From NCBI RefSeq assembly GCF_019656455.1, contig NZ_BPMK01000023.1, positions 1 to 56,642 on the forward strand: 56,642 bases of DNA, given 5' to 3'. This document shows, in pieces, positions 8,970-17,825 of this stretch. The notes below the pieces were generated by a model. That model saw nothing but the letters and a program-made list of their open reading frames with translations. It was not told where the DNA came from and searched no databases. Source of the stretch: Noviherbaspirillum aridicola. Its GTDB lineage: Bacteria; Pseudomonadota; Gammaproteobacteria; Burkholderiales; Burkholderiaceae_D. A program made the translations under genes and the position numbers. Every line of letters begins with the position of its first letter. Position 1 is the stretch's first letter.

Positions 8970-10010
8970 TCAGACGGACTGGGTTGCAACAGCGCGGGTG
9001 CCGGTGCCGCGTCCGCGCAGGAACATCCAGGTCAGCAGGCCGAGGCCGGCTGCGGCGGTGAGCGCGGTTCCGGGCCGCTTGACCGCGGCGGTGTAGACGC
9101 TGTGCTCACGCACCATGCGCGGATCGCCCTGGCGCTCCTGCAGCCCGACGCCGGGCTTGTACAGGCTGTGCCGGCTGCGGTCGCCCGGCGGCTGCGACGA
9201 CTTCTGCTGCGAAAACATGAAGCGCTCCATCACGCGGTCCACCAGGCGCGGCGCATAGTGGGAGGCCGCGGACACGGCCTTGGCGCCACTGCCCACGAAG
9301 AGGTCGCGCACGGGATGCTCGGCGGCGTGCAGGATGGCATCGGCGGCAACGTCCGGCGCGTAGATCGGCGGCGGCAGCTGCGGCTCCACCTCGAGATAAT
9401 TCCTCGCATGGGCGACGAACATGGTGTCGATCGCCGCCGGCTTGATCAGGGTGACCGATATCGGCAGCCCCTCTTCCTCCAGCTCCATGCGCAGGGCGTC
9501 GGTGAAGCCCTTGACCGCATGCTTGGACGCCGCATACATCCCCTGCAGCGGTACCGCACGGTCCGACACCTCGCTGCCGAGGTTGATGATCGCGCCACCG
9601 CCCTGCCTGCGCAGATGTTCGGCCGCGACCAGCGAACCGTGCACCACGCCCCAGAAGTTGGTCTGGAAGAGTTGCCGGTGGTCCTCGCTCGACACCTCTT
9701 CGAGCCGGCCGAAGATGGACACGCCGGCATTGTTGATCCAGGTGTCGAATCCGCCGAAGCGCTCGACCGCCGCTGCCGCAACCCGGCGCATGTCATCTTC
9801 GGAACCGACATCGGCGACGACCGCCAGTGCCTGCCCGCCCCGCGACTCGATCTCGGCTGCCAGTTGACGCAGCGCGTCCTCGTTGCGTGCCGCCAGCACC
9901 AGCCGGGCGCCCCGGGCGGCCGCCATTCTTGCCGTGGTTAAACCGATGCCGCTGCTGGCACCCGTGATCACGACGACCTGGTCGTGCAGTTTCTTCAGTC
10001 TTGGCTTCAT
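8970..10010 (-). CDS. Short-chain dehydrogenase/reductase with a C-terminal membrane segment
   Basis: 346 aa. The Rossmann motif TGASSGIG (16-23), NNAG (93-96), catalytic S146 and the YxxxK pair Y159/K163 are all present, so it should be an active NAD(P)H-dependent classical SDR. It is about 100 residues longer than a minimal SDR. The tail includes a hydrophobic stretch ALTAAAGLGLLTWMFL (316-331) followed by Arg-rich residues, a probable single membrane anchor. Substrate unknown. The downstream DksA-like gene is 12 bp away. The start is at 10010, with AGGAGG about 5 bases upstream on the coding strand. Confidence 0.88.
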   Translation of the reverse strand: MKPRLKKLHDQVVVITGASSGIGLTTARMAAARGARLVLAARNEDALRQLAAEIESRGGQALAVVADVGSEDDMRRVAAAAVERFGGFDTWINNAGVSIFGRLEEVSSEDHRQLFQTNFWGVVHGSLVAAEHLRRQGGGAIINLGSEVSDRAVPLQGMYAASKHAVKGFTDALRMELEEEGLPISVTLIKPAAIDTMFVAHARNYLEVEPQLPPPIYAPDVAADAILHAAEHPVRDLFVGSGAKAVSAASHYAPRLVDRVMERFMFSQQKSSQPPGDRSRHSLYKPGVGLQERQGDPRMVREHSVYTAAVKRPGTALTAAAGLGLLTWMFLRGRGTGTRAVATQSV

Positions 10011-10251
10011 CTACACCTCCTTTCGGCACGCCCGTCAGCGAAAATCGTGCCGGCGCCGGGAAAACCGCATGCCGCCGCGCGGGAGCGTACGGGCGCGCCG
10101 TGCCGCTGCAATTTTTACCGTCGGCGGCGCCCTTTTTGCAGATGCCGAAGAAAGCCAGCGCCGGAACTGTTTGCCTGTTTTGCTGCCGATGAAAACGGAA
10201 AGTGCGGCGGCCCCGGCCGCCGTGTCCTGCTGTCCAGACCGAGAGGTTTCG

Positions 10252-10530
10252 ATGGATTATCCGAAGAACGAATTTGGCGTGCCGCAATATCCGGACAACG
10301 ACGCGCGCCGTCTGTTTGTCCTGCTGTCGGCCATCGATCTGCTCGAACGTCCCACGGTATCGGCCATCGCCGATCTCACGGGCTTCGAGCGCGACAGCAT
10401 CGATGCCGGCGTCAACCGCTTGCGCGAGGAGTTCGGGGTGGTGCTGCACAAGGTGGGCGACATCTACCACATCGACTCCTGGGGAGAAGTACTGCGCAAG
10501 AGCGGCGTCAAGAGTTTCCTCAAGGCGTGA
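10252..10530 (+). CDS. Small protein with winged-helix-like pattern, unknown function
   Basis: 92 aa, starting at the ATG at 10252 behind GAGAGG. I do not recognise a named family. The central part (about 20-75) reads as three helices and a wing: LLERPTVSAIADLTGFERD, then SIDAGVNRLREEFGVVL, then HKVGDIYHID. This resembles a small winged helix-turn-helix DNA-binding fold in which a recognition helix follows TVSAIADLTG. No partner domain is present, so a sensor role would need another protein. It is divergent from the SDR gene, with 241 bp between the two starts. Confidence 0.65.
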   Translation: MDYPKNEFGVPQYPDNDARRLFVLLSAIDLLERPTVSAIADLTGFERDSIDAGVNRLREEFGVVLHKVGDIYHIDSWGEVLRKSGVKSFLKA

Positions 10531-10606
10531 CCCGGAGCGTGATCAGCAGAACGTAGAGGGCGATGCGCGGGTCCAAGCAGCATCCACTCATGCGAAAGGA
10601 GCAGCC

Positions 10607-10861
10607 ATGTCCGACCAAGCCACGCCCCCTTCCCGTCCATCCTCCGACACCATCCCGACCCCTGCCGCGCAGGAAGGCACGGAACTGCGTCCAGCCGGCC
10701 CGTATGTCGGCCGGCCGCTCGATGGCAGTCAGTATCTCGATGTGGTGGAAGAACAGAATTACGCGGACCGCAGGCCGAGCGCCGAAGAACAGCGCCCGCG
10801 CTTTTCCTATCTGCATCCGCAGGCGCCACAGAAGACCGGGGACGCGCCGCCCAAGCCCTGA
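10607..10861 (+). CDS. Small proline-rich polar protein, unknown function
   Basis: 84 aa from the ATG at 10607, preceded by AAAGGAG, a good ribosome binding site. It is rich in Pro, Ala, Glu and Asp with no hydrophobic core or membrane segment, and is probably disordered. Recognisable short patterns are GPYVGRPLDGSQYLDVVEEQNY (about 29-50) and PRFSYLHPQAP near the end. I know no family for it. It follows the winged-helix-like small gene by 76 bp on the same strand. The start signal and length suggest a real gene; database conservation would decide. Confidence 0.55.
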   Translation: MSDQATPPSRPSSDTIPTPAAQEGTELRPAGPYVGRPLDGSQYLDVVEEQNYADRRPSAEEQRPRFSYLHPQAPQKTGDAPPKP

Positions 10862-10879
10862 TGCGGCGCCGGAGGCGTC

Positions 10880-11110
10880 TCAGTTGCGATAGCGCACCCG
10901 GTTGCGCTCGATGCTGAGCACGCCCTGCTGGACGCCCTCCAGCAGGGCATCCATCACCACTTCCAGCGGATACCCGCGCGCCTGCGCGATCGCTCCGGTC
11001 ACGCTGGCGATCTCCATGCCCTCGTCCGCATCCAGTCCCAGGCGTTTCACGTCCTCGCTGATCTGCGCCCAGGTTGCGAGGTTGGCCTGCTCTTCCGGCG
11101 TCTGGCTCAT
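10880..11110 (-). CDS. Small conserved-looking protein, unknown function
   Basis: 76 aa from the ATG at 11110; GGAGAG lies 5 bases upstream on the coding strand. An ATG 12 bases earlier is in frame but lacks its own site. The sequence is acidic and helical (EEQANLATWAQISEDVKRLGLDADEGMEIASV), ending in a basic RNRVRYRN. No named domain recognised. It is convergent with the proline-rich gene (18-bp gap) and divergent from the chemoreceptor gene. Confidence 0.6.
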   Translation of the reverse strand: MSQTPEEQANLATWAQISEDVKRLGLDADEGMEIASVTGAIAQARGYPLEVVMDALLEGVQQGVLSIERNRVRYRN

Positions 11111-11377
11111 TCGACTCTCCATATAACGCTACAAAATCAGGGCATTACACCGCCCCGCCCGACGGCCGGTCTTGCTCGCCGTCATAGCCACGCGAATTAA
11201 GGCGACATGCGTTGTCCGGCTGTCACCCCTGCACGTCGCGCGCCGAAACGCATTGCGCTTCCCCTGCCGAGCGGGCATACTTGTTGCTCTCTGGCAATCA
11301 CAGGGCGCATGCCGCGCCCCAGGGTGTCCGGCGCCATCCATGCCGGGCAAGTACCGCGAACTCAAAAAGCAAGCGCC

Positions 11378-12982
11378 ATGCTCAAAAATCTCACCCTCAG
11401 GACCCGCCTGGTCGCGGTCCTCGCACTGCTCTGCATTCAGCTCGTCGTCGGCGGCATCATCGGCATCGTCACGCTCTCCGGCGCCAACTCGGCGCTCAGG
11501 GTCGTCTATGAGGAGCGGCTTGTCCGTCTCGGCCTGCTTGACCAGGTGGTGCGTCTGATCGATGAAAACGAGTCGGGCATCAGCAAGGTGCTGACCGGCG
11601 AACAGAGCGGTCTCGAAGCCTCGCTCAAGGCAATCGCCGAGCGCAACAAGCTGATCGACGCCAAATGGTCGGAGTTCATGTCGGGCGATCTGTCTGCGGA
11701 AGAGCGCAAGCTGGCCGACGAGTTCGCCGCCCGCCACAAGAAATACGTGGCCGAGGGCATGAAGCCGGCGATCGAGGCGCTGACCGTGCTCGACACCCAG
11801 TCCGCGGTCACGGCGGTGCACGGGCCGATGACGGAACTGCTGGCGCCGGTGCGCGAGCAGGTCAACGCCCTCATCAAGCGCCAGCTCGACGCGGCGCGCA
11901 TGGAATACGAGCAGGCGGAATCGACCTATGAGATCGTGCGCATGGCAACCATTGGCGGCGTACTCGCAGGACTGTTCGTCGCCGTCGCCATCGGCGCCAT
12001 GCTGGTGCGCACCATCACCGGGCAGCTCGGCATGGCGGTCAAGGTTGCCGAGAGCGTGGCGGATGGCGACCTCACACAGGACATCCGGGTCAACAGCAAT
12101 GATGAGACCGGCAAGCTGATGGCGGCTCTGCGGCACATGAATGAAAGCCTGGCGGAGATCGTCAGCAAGGTGCGGACCGGCACCGAAACCATTGCCACCG
12201 CGTCGGCCCAGATCGCCTCGGGCAATGCCGACCTGTCGGCCCGCACCGAGCACCAGGCCGGCTCGCTGGAAGAGACCGCCTCTTCCCTGGAAGAGCTGAC
12301 CTCGACCGTCAAGCAGAATGCGGAAAGCGCACGCCAGGCCAACCAGCTCGCGGCCAATGCCTCCACCGTCGCGCACGACGGCGGCGAAGTCGTCTCGCAG
12401 GTCGTGAACACGATGGGCGATATCCAGGCAGCGTCGCGCAAGATCGTGGACATCATTTCGGTCATCGACGGCATCGCCTTCCAGACCAATATCCTTGCGC
12501 TCAACGCGGCGGTCGAGGCCGCGCGTGCCGGCGAACAGGGCCGGGGCTTCGCGGTGGTCGCGAGCGAAGTACGCAGCCTCGCCCAGCGCTCCGCCCAGGC
12601 CGCCCGGGAAATCAAGGTCCTGATCAGCAGCACCGTCGAGAAAGTGGACGGCGGCACCACGCTGGTGGGCCAGGCCGGTGCAAAGATGGACGAAGTGGTG
12701 CAAAGCATCCGCCAGGTCGCGACCATCATGCACGAGATCATGCAGGCCAGCCAGGAGCAGACCTCGGGCATCGAGCAGATCAGCCAGGCGGTGAGCCAGA
12801 TGGACCAGGTCACGCAGCAGAATGCGGCACTGGTCGAGGAAGCCCTCGCCGCATCCGAAAACATGCGCAGCCAGGCGGCAGGACTGGCCGAGGCGGTGAG
12901 CGTGTTCCGTCTGCAGGGACAGGCTGCGGCGGCGCCGAGGCTTGAAGATGCGACGGGACAGCGAAAACTGCTGACGGCGTAA
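11378..12982 (+). CDS. Methyl-accepting chemotaxis protein
   Basis: 534 aa transmembrane chemoreceptor. Membrane segment 1 is at about 11-33 and segment 2 at about 188-209, enclosing a periplasmic helical domain of about 155 residues (four-helix-bundle TarH/4HB type). A HAMP domain (about 210-262) and a long cytoplasmic signalling helical hairpin follow. The methylation region includes [20 protein letters not shown], and the conserved tip contains [20 protein letters not shown] (about 366-385). There is no C-terminal NWETF-like pentapeptide for CheR tethering; the protein ends in QRKLLTA. No che genes are near, so it is an orphan receptor feeding a distant CheA. The ATG at 11378 is chosen because it places a normal short basic N-terminus before the first membrane segment. 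Ligand unknown. Confidence 0.93.
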   Translation: MLKNLTLRTRLVAVLALLCIQLVVGGIIGIVTLSGANSALRVVYEERLVRLGLLDQVVRLIDENESGISKVLTGEQSGLEASLKAIAERNKLIDAKWSEFMSGDLSAEERKLADEFAARHKKYVAEGMKPAIEALTVLDTQSAVTAVHGPMTELLAPVREQVNALIKRQLDAARMEYEQAESTYEIVRMATIGGVLAGLFVAVAIGAMLVRTITGQLGMAVKVAESVADGDLTQDIRVNSNDETGKLMAALRHMNESLAEIVSKVRTGTETIATASAQIASGNADLSARTEHQAGSLEETASSLEELTSTVKQNAESARQANQLAANASTVAHDGGEVVSQVVNTMGDIQAASRKIVDIISVIDGIAFQTNILALNAAVEAARAGEQGRGFAVVASEVRSLAQRSAQAAREIKVLISSTVEKVDGGTTLVGQAGAKMDEVVQSIRQVATIMHEIMQASQEQTSGIEQISQAVSQMDQVTQQNAALVEEALAASENMRSQAAGLAEAVSVFRLQGQAAAAPRLEDATGQRKLLTA

Positions 12983-13033
12983 CGGGAATGACGGGATCCG
13001 GCCATCCCGCGCTGTACAGACTGGAGGAAGGCC

Positions 13034-13123
13034 TGGCGGAAGAGGTGGGATTCGAACCCACGGAAGGGTTACCCCTTCGCTGGTTTTCAAGACCAGTGCC
13101 TTAAACCGCTCGGCCACTCTTCC
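13034..13123 (-). tRNA. tRNA-Ser (anticodon UGA)
   Basis: The minus strand folds as a class II tRNA of 90 bases including an encoded CCA. The acceptor stem GGAAGAG pairs with CTCTTCC, the D arm begins with GGCCGAG, the anticodon loop is CTTGAAA (anticodon TGA at the complement of 13087-13089), there is a long variable arm with AAGGGG/CCCTT pairing, and the T arm has GGTTCGAATCC. It reads UCA serine codons. It lies just downstream of hemW on the same strand. Confidence 0.97.
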
Positions 13124-13183
13124 AGAGACGCGGGGCACATGCGTCCCGCTCAGGAGCCGGGATTATACCAACTCCCGCTGCCG

Positions 13184-14419
13184 CTAAGGCAGGAACATCT
13201 GCTGCAGGTCGTTCAGAAAGCGCTGCCCGAGATCGGTCGGGCGAATGATCTTGTGGTCGCGGTACAGCAAGCCCTTTGCCTCGGCCTGCGTCAGCGACTT
13301 CTCCAGCGCGTTCAGCGCGATTCCCGTCCGCTCGGCAAAGAGGTTGACCTCGAAGCCGTCGACCAGGCGCAGCGCGTTGAGCATGAACTCGAATCCGAGT
13401 TCGCCCCGTTCCACCTCGAACTCTTCCTGTACCGGCTGGCCCGCCCGCATGTTGTCGAGGTAGGCCTTCGGCTGCTTGTAGCGCATCTGCCGCACGATAC
13501 GGTGCGGGAAGGACAGCTTGGAATGGGCCCCGGCGCCGATGCCGAGATAGTCGCCGAACTGCCAGTAGTTGAGATTGTGGCGCGCCTGCCGGCCCGGTTG
13601 CGCATAGGCGGAGACTTCGTACTGACGGTAGCCGGCGGCGCCGGTCCGCTCCCGGATCATGTCCTGCATCTCGGCGCTGGTGTCATCGTCCGGCACCACG
13701 GGCGGGAATTTCGCGAAGTAGGTGTTCGGCTCCAGCGTCAGGTGATACAGGGACAGATGCGGCGGCGCGAACGCGATCGCGGCCTGGACGTCTTCGGCCG
13801 CCTCGGCGAGGCTCTGGCCGGGCAGCGCGTACATCAGGTCGAGGTTGAAGTTGTCGAAATTGGCGTGGGCGATCTCCACCGCCTTGCGCGCCTCATCGCC
13901 GTCATGGATGCGGCCGAGCGCGGACAGATGACGCGGATTGAAGCTCTGGATGCCGATCGACAGGCGGTTGATGCCGCTGGCGCGATAGGAGCGGAACTTG
14001 TCGGCTTCGAAAGTGCCCGGATTCGCTTCCATCGTGATCTCCGCCCTGCCGTCGAGCGGCAGCAGGCTGCGTATGTCCGACATCAGTCGGTCGAGACCGG
14101 CGGCGGACATCAGGCTCGGGGTGCCGCCGCCGATGAAAACGGTGTAGATCTTGCGGCCCCAGATGAGCGGCAGCGCCTGCTCGAGATCGGCGCGCAAGGC
14201 ATCGAGATACTCCTGCTCCGGGAAACCGTTCCTGGCTTCGTGCGAATTGAAGTCGCAGTAGGGACATTTGCGCACGCACCAGGGAAAGTGCACATACAGC
14301 GACAGCGGCGGCAATGCGGTGAGTTGCAGCGCGCCCGGCTTGAGAAAGGCGGTCGCCGCCTGCGCCGGTCCCTGCCCCGCCGGCTTGCCCGTGTCCTGCA
14401 CCGGTCGGATCGGAATCAT
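13184..14419 (-). CDS. hemW: Radical SAM heme chaperone HemW
   Basis: 411 aa. The radical SAM cluster motif CxxxCxxC is present as C48, C52, C55 (WCVRKCPYCDF), followed by the SAM-binding GGGTPS (97-102). The phenylalanine after the third cysteine and the C-terminal domain (from about 300) match HemW, a heme-trafficking protein related to HemN but lacking coproporphyrinogen oxidase activity; older annotations call it HemN. The start ATG at 14419 overlaps the rdgB stop by four bases (ATGA), indicating translational coupling. rdgB-hemW adjacency is common in proteobacteria. Length fits the family (about 380-410). Confidence 0.93.
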   Translation of the reverse strand: MIPIRPVQDTGKPAGQGPAQAATAFLKPGALQLTALPPLSLYVHFPWCVRKCPYCDFNSHEARNGFPEQEYLDALRADLEQALPLIWGRKIYTVFIGGGTPSLMSAAGLDRLMSDIRSLLPLDGRAEITMEANPGTFEADKFRSYRASGINRLSIGIQSFNPRHLSALGRIHDGDEARKAVEIAHANFDNFNLDLMYALPGQSLAEAAEDVQAAIAFAPPHLSLYHLTLEPNTYFAKFPPVVPDDDTSAEMQDMIRERTGAAGYRQYEVSAYAQPGRQARHNLNYWQFGDYLGIGAGAHSKLSFPHRIVRQMRYKQPKAYLDNMRAGQPVQEEFEVERGELGFEFMLNALRLVDGFEVNLFAERTGIALNALEKSLTQAEAKGLLYRDHKIIRPTDLGQRFLNDLQQMFLP

Positions 14420-15000
14420 CGCAGCTTCTCCACCAGCGCCCGCAAGGCCTGGCCGCGATGGGAGAAGCGGTGCTTTTCCTCGGCCGTCAGCTCGGCCGCG
14501 GTCCGTCCGAGCGCAGGCAGCAGGAAATGCGGATCGTAGCCGAAGCCGCCGCTGCCGCGAGGGGCGGCGATGATCTCGCCGTCCCAGCGGCCGTCGGCGA
14601 TCACCGGCTGCGGGTCGTCGGCGCTGCGCACATAGACGAGCACGCAGTAATACCACGCCGACCTGTCGCCGAGCGCGGACAGTTCGGCCACCAGTTTTTC
14701 ATTGTTGCGCAGGTCGGACCTGGGCTCGCCCGCGTAACGGGCGGAGTGGACGCCGGGACGGCCGCCGAGCGCCGCCGCGCAGACGCCGGAATCGTCGGCC
14801 AGCGCCGGCAGGCCGGTCAGGCGCGCGGCATGCCTTGCCTTGGCCAGCGCGTTTTCGACGAAGGTCGGATGCGGCTCCTCTGCTTCCGGCACGCCGAAGT
14901 CGCCCTGCGGCCGCACCTCGAAACCGAGCGGTCCGAGCAGCTCGCCGAATTCCTTCAGCTTGCCGGGGTTGTTGGAGGCGAGTACGAGTGTTCGGGTCAT
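14416..15000 (-). CDS. rdgB: XTP/dITP diphosphatase (non-canonical purine NTP pyrophosphatase)
   Basis: 194 aa, the usual length. The N-terminus TRTLVLASNNPGKLKEF carries the family SNNPGK nucleotide-binding motif, and ADDSGVCAAALGGRPGVHSARYAG (about 65-88) is the diagnostic central block with the catalytic acidic residues. The enzyme hydrolyses dITP, XTP and related NTPs to monophosphates, keeping deaminated purines out of DNA and RNA. The ATG at 15000 is chosen; upstream in-frame codons would run through the rph terminator. It overlaps hemW by 4 bases. Confidence 0.95.
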   Translation of the reverse strand: MTRTLVLASNNPGKLKEFGELLGPLGFEVRPQGDFGVPEAEEPHPTFVENALAKARHAARLTGLPALADDSGVCAAALGGRPGVHSARYAGEPRSDLRNNEKLVAELSALGDRSAWYYCVLVYVRSADDPQPVIADGRWDGEIIAAPRGSGGFGYDPHFLLPALGRTAAELTAEEKHRFSHRGQALRALVEKLR

Positions 15001-15007
15001 GGCATTC

Positions 15008-15046
15008 AAAAAAGAAAACCGCGGCGGGCAGGAAGCCTCGCCGCGG
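15008..15046 (-). terminator. Terminator between rph and rdgB
   Basis: On the minus strand, the stem CCGCGGCG/CGCCGCGG (15039-15046 with 15019-15026) is followed by TTTTCTTTTTT (complement of 15008-15018). It sits 20 bases after the rph stop and immediately before the rdgB start, so rdgB-hemW needs its own promoter or read-through. Confidence 0.85.
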
Positions 15047-15065
15047 AGCAAGACATCGCTTGCGC

Positions 15066-15797
15066 TCAGGCAGTCAGGCCGAGCGCCTGTTTCTGCAGCG
15101 CGATCAGGCGCGCGATACCGGCGTCGGCCAGATCGAGCAGGCGGTTCATGGTGGCGCGGTCGAAGGCGTCGCCCTCGGCCGTTCCCTGCACCTCGATAAA
15201 ATGGCCGGCGTCGTTCATCACCACATTCATATCGGTGTCGCAGTCCGAATCTTCAAGGTAGTCCAGATCCAGTACCGGCATGCCGCTATACACGCCGACC
15301 GACACCGCGGCCACGAAATGCCGTACCGGCACCGCGGCGAGTTGTCCGGATTGCACGAGTTTGCCGAAGGCATCATAAGCGGCGACCATGGCGCCGGTGA
15401 TGGAAGCCGTGCGCGTGCCGCCGTCGGCCTGGATCACGTCGCAGTCGAGCTGCAGCGTGCGCTCGCCGAAAGCGTCCAGATCGAACGCGGCCCGCAGCGA
15501 GCGGCCGATCAGGCGCTGGATTTCCTGGGTGCGACCGGACTGCTTGCCGCGCGCCGCCTCGCGGTCCATCCGCGTATGCGTGGAGCGCGGCAGCATGCCG
15601 TATTCGGCGGTGAGCCAGCCCTGCCCCTTGCCCTTGAGGAAACCCGGCACCTTGTCCTCGATGCTCGCGGTGCAGATGACACGGGTATCGCCGAACTCGA
15701 CCAGCACCGAACCTTCGGCATGGCGGGTGTAATCCCGGGTAAGGCGGACCGCGCGCAGCGCATCGGCCGCGCGTCCGCTCGGACGTTGTTCAGACAT
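15066..15797 (-). CDS. rph: Ribonuclease PH
   Basis: 243 aa, full length. It starts [23 protein letters not shown] and contains the PNPase-fold motifs [46 protein letters not shown], and the phosphate-site/active-site block [18 protein letters not shown]. It trims tRNA 3' extensions by phosphorolysis. The ATG at 15797 lies 7 bp from the stop of the PP2C phosphatase gene, so it is probably the last gene of a kinase-phosphatase-rph transcript ending at the 15008-15046 terminator. Confidence 0.95.
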   Translation of the reverse strand: MSEQRPSGRAADALRAVRLTRDYTRHAEGSVLVEFGDTRVICTASIEDKVPGFLKGKGQGWLTAEYGMLPRSTHTRMDREAARGKQSGRTQEIQRLIGRSLRAAFDLDAFGERTLQLDCDVIQADGGTRTASITGAMVAAYDAFGKLVQSGQLAAVPVRHFVAAVSVGVYSGMPVLDLDYLEDSDCDTDMNVVMNDAGHFIEVQGTAEGDAFDRATMNRLLDLADAGIARLIALQKQALGLTA

Positions 15798-15804
15798 GTC
15801 GGTC

Positions 15805-16734
15805 TCAGTTCTTGGAAGTGATGCGGGAAGTCTTTTCGATCGCTCCGCGGATTTCGGCGATGGCTTTCTCGATTTCTTCGTCATCGAAGACATCGGCCGG
15901 ATCGAGATCCGCCCGGGGTGCCTGGATGGTGGTCGCCACGCTGCCCACAGGGAGCGTATTGGTGGTGATCGTGGTCGGCGATTCGCCCACCGTGTTGCCG
16001 CTTTCCCATGCCACCGCCAGCGCGGTGACATTATCGCTCGTCTTGCCGGCGATGCCGGTCGCAAGTTGCAGCAGTTCCGGGACCGCGCGCACGACGGTGT
16101 GCTGATGCAGGCTCTGGGCGAGCACATGATCGGGCAGAACCGACCACAGCCCGTCGGAGCAGAGCAGAATCACGTCGCCCGCCTCCAGGCTGGCCCGCCG
16201 CGACAGCTCGACGATCGGCATGTTGGGGGCGCCGAGGCAGTTGAACAGCCGGTTGCGCTCGGGGTGCGTGTCGCGTTCGGCGGGACTGACCTTGCCCTGC
16301 GCAATCAGGGTTTCGATGCGGGAGTGGTCGCGCGTACGCGCGAGGATCTGCCCCTGGCGCATCCAGTACAGGCGCGAATCGCCGCAATGCGCCCAGTAGG
16401 CGCAGTTGTGCTGGATCAGGCAGCCCACGATGGTGGTGCGCGGCGTTTCGGACAGGTTGTTGATGGCCCGGTAGCGGTGGATTTCGCGGTGCGCGGCGAA
16501 GAAGCTGTCCTCGAGGAACTTCTCCGGTTTCTTCACATAGGGCGTGGCATTCTGCTGGAACAGCGAGCCGATGGTCTGCAGCGCGATGGTCGCCGCCATC
16601 TCGCCCTGGATGTGTCCGCCCATGCCGTCCGCGAGCAGCAACAGCAGCGCGTCGCGGGTGAAGCTGTAGCCCATCCTGTCCTGGTTGTTCTTGCGGCCGC
16701 CAACCTGGCTTTCCTGATAAACGGAGAATCGCAT
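15805..16734 (-). CDS. PP2C-type Ser/Thr protein phosphatase
   Basis: 309 aa cytoplasmic protein. The PP2C metal-binding motifs are intact: NNQDR (16-20), LADGMGGH (34-41, D36), [18 protein letters not shown] and SDNVTALAV. It should be a manganese/magnesium-dependent phosphatase acting on phospho-Ser/Thr. It is 6 bp downstream of the Ser/Thr kinase gene on the same strand, the common kinase/phosphatase pair that sets the phosphorylation level of shared targets. The tail (about 245-309) has a Thr-rich linker and an acidic end with no recognised domain. No type VI secretion or FHA-domain gene is nearby, so targets are unknown. Confidence 0.93.
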   Translation of the reverse strand: MRFSVYQESQVGGRKNNQDRMGYSFTRDALLLLLADGMGGHIQGEMAATIALQTIGSLFQQNATPYVKKPEKFLEDSFFAAHREIHRYRAINNLSETPRTTIVGCLIQHNCAYWAHCGDSRLYWMRQGQILARTRDHSRIETLIAQGKVSPAERDTHPERNRLFNCLGAPNMPIVELSRRASLEAGDVILLCSDGLWSVLPDHVLAQSLHQHTVVRAVPELLQLATGIAGKTSDNVTALAVAWESGNTVGESPTTITTNTLPVGSVATTIQAPRADLDPADVFDDEEIEKAIAEIRGAIEKTSRITSKN

Positions 16735-16740
16735 TGCAAG

Positions 16741-17754
16741 CTACCGGGTATGTTGTTGATGGACGGTGGTGTTCGCGCCGAGCGCACGGGGCTTGCCGAG
16801 ACCGGCGAGCAGCCCGCGCAGCCGATCGGCCACCCGGGCGATCAGCGGCGTTTCCTTGCGGGTCGAGACCGGTTCGCGCAGCGCTTTCTGCAGCGCGAAC
16901 ACGCTCTGCGGCCGCTCCAGCGGATCGAGCTTGAGCGACCACCGGATCACATCCAGCAGCTCGCGGGAATACATGCTTTCCAACTTGCGGAAGTGCTCTT
17001 CCATGCGGTCGCCTGCCTTGCGCTGGTCGGCGGGCTGGGGCGGCGCCCCGACCATGCAGGCGAACATCGAGGCGCCTATGCTGTAGATGTCGGTCCAGGG
17101 GCCGAGGTTGCCGTTCTTCGCGTACAGTTCGGGCGCCGCGAAGCCGGGCGTGTACATCGGATACAGCTTGGGCAGGTCGCTGCGCAGGGTCTGGCGGGCG
17201 GCGCCGAAGTCGAGCAGGATGGGCGTGCCGTCCATGCGCAGGTAGATGTTGCCCGGCTTGAGATCCAGGTGCAGCAGCTTGTTGGCATGCACCTCGCGCA
17301 GGCCGTTCATCACCTGGTTGAACATCTTGCGGATGAAGCGCTCCGACACGAGCGGCCGTTCGCCCTTCTCGCGCCGCCTCAGGATATGGTCCTGCAGGGA
17401 GCGCCCCGACTCGTAGGCCATCACCATGTAGACGGTGTCGTTGGCGCGGAAGAAGTTGAGCACGCTGACCACGTTAGGGTGCGCGATGCGCGCCAGCGCG
17501 CGGCCTTCCTCGAAAAAGCACTTGAGGCCGATGCGGAACACCGGGAGGTTGTCGGCCGAGATCGCGGGCACCAGTTCACCGGGGCGGCGCAGGGCCAGCG
17601 AGCTCGGCAGGTATTCCTTGATGGCCACGGCATTGCCGTCTTCGTCATAGGCGAGATAGACAATACTGAACCCGCCGGACGCAATCTTCTTTACAATGCG
17701 GTATCCGGCAATTTCTAGTCCATCGGGCAACGGTGCGTTGTTTTGCGAGGCCAT
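16741..17754 (-). CDS. Eukaryotic-like Ser/Thr protein kinase
   Basis: 337 aa. The kinase domain fills about residues 18-290: glycine-rich loop IASGGFSIVYLA, K46 (VAIKEYLP), catalytic HLDLKPGN with D164, and DFG with D182. HLDLKPGN replaces the usual HRDLKPxN: the arginine before the catalytic aspartate is leucine, marking a non-RD kinase, less dependent on activation-loop phosphorylation. No membrane segment or PASTA repeat follows, so it is a soluble kinase. It is paired with the PP2C gene 6 bp downstream. The upstream gap of 71 bp separates it from the divergent yicC. Confidence 0.92.
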   Translation of the reverse strand: MASQNNAPLPDGLEIAGYRIVKKIASGGFSIVYLAYDEDGNAVAIKEYLPSSLALRRPGELVPAISADNLPVFRIGLKCFFEEGRALARIAHPNVVSVLNFFRANDTVYMVMAYESGRSLQDHILRRREKGERPLVSERFIRKMFNQVMNGLREVHANKLLHLDLKPGNIYLRMDGTPILLDFGAARQTLRSDLPKLYPMYTPGFAAPELYAKNGNLGPWTDIYSIGASMFACMVGAPPQPADQRKAGDRMEEHFRKLESMYSRELLDVIRWSLKLDPLERPQSVFALQKALREPVSTRKETPLIARVADRLRGLLAGLGKPRALGANTTVHQQHTR

Positions 17755-17825
17755 GTTGTCTTGGAAAAATGTACTCCGGATTGTCTTGATAAATCACTGT
17801 TTTGTAAAGCCGAAGGGATAGTATC

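Noticed and set aside
11129-13138. Minus-strand open frame covering the chemoreceptor gene
   Set aside because: It runs through the tRNA-Ser gene and is antisense to a clear chemoreceptor.
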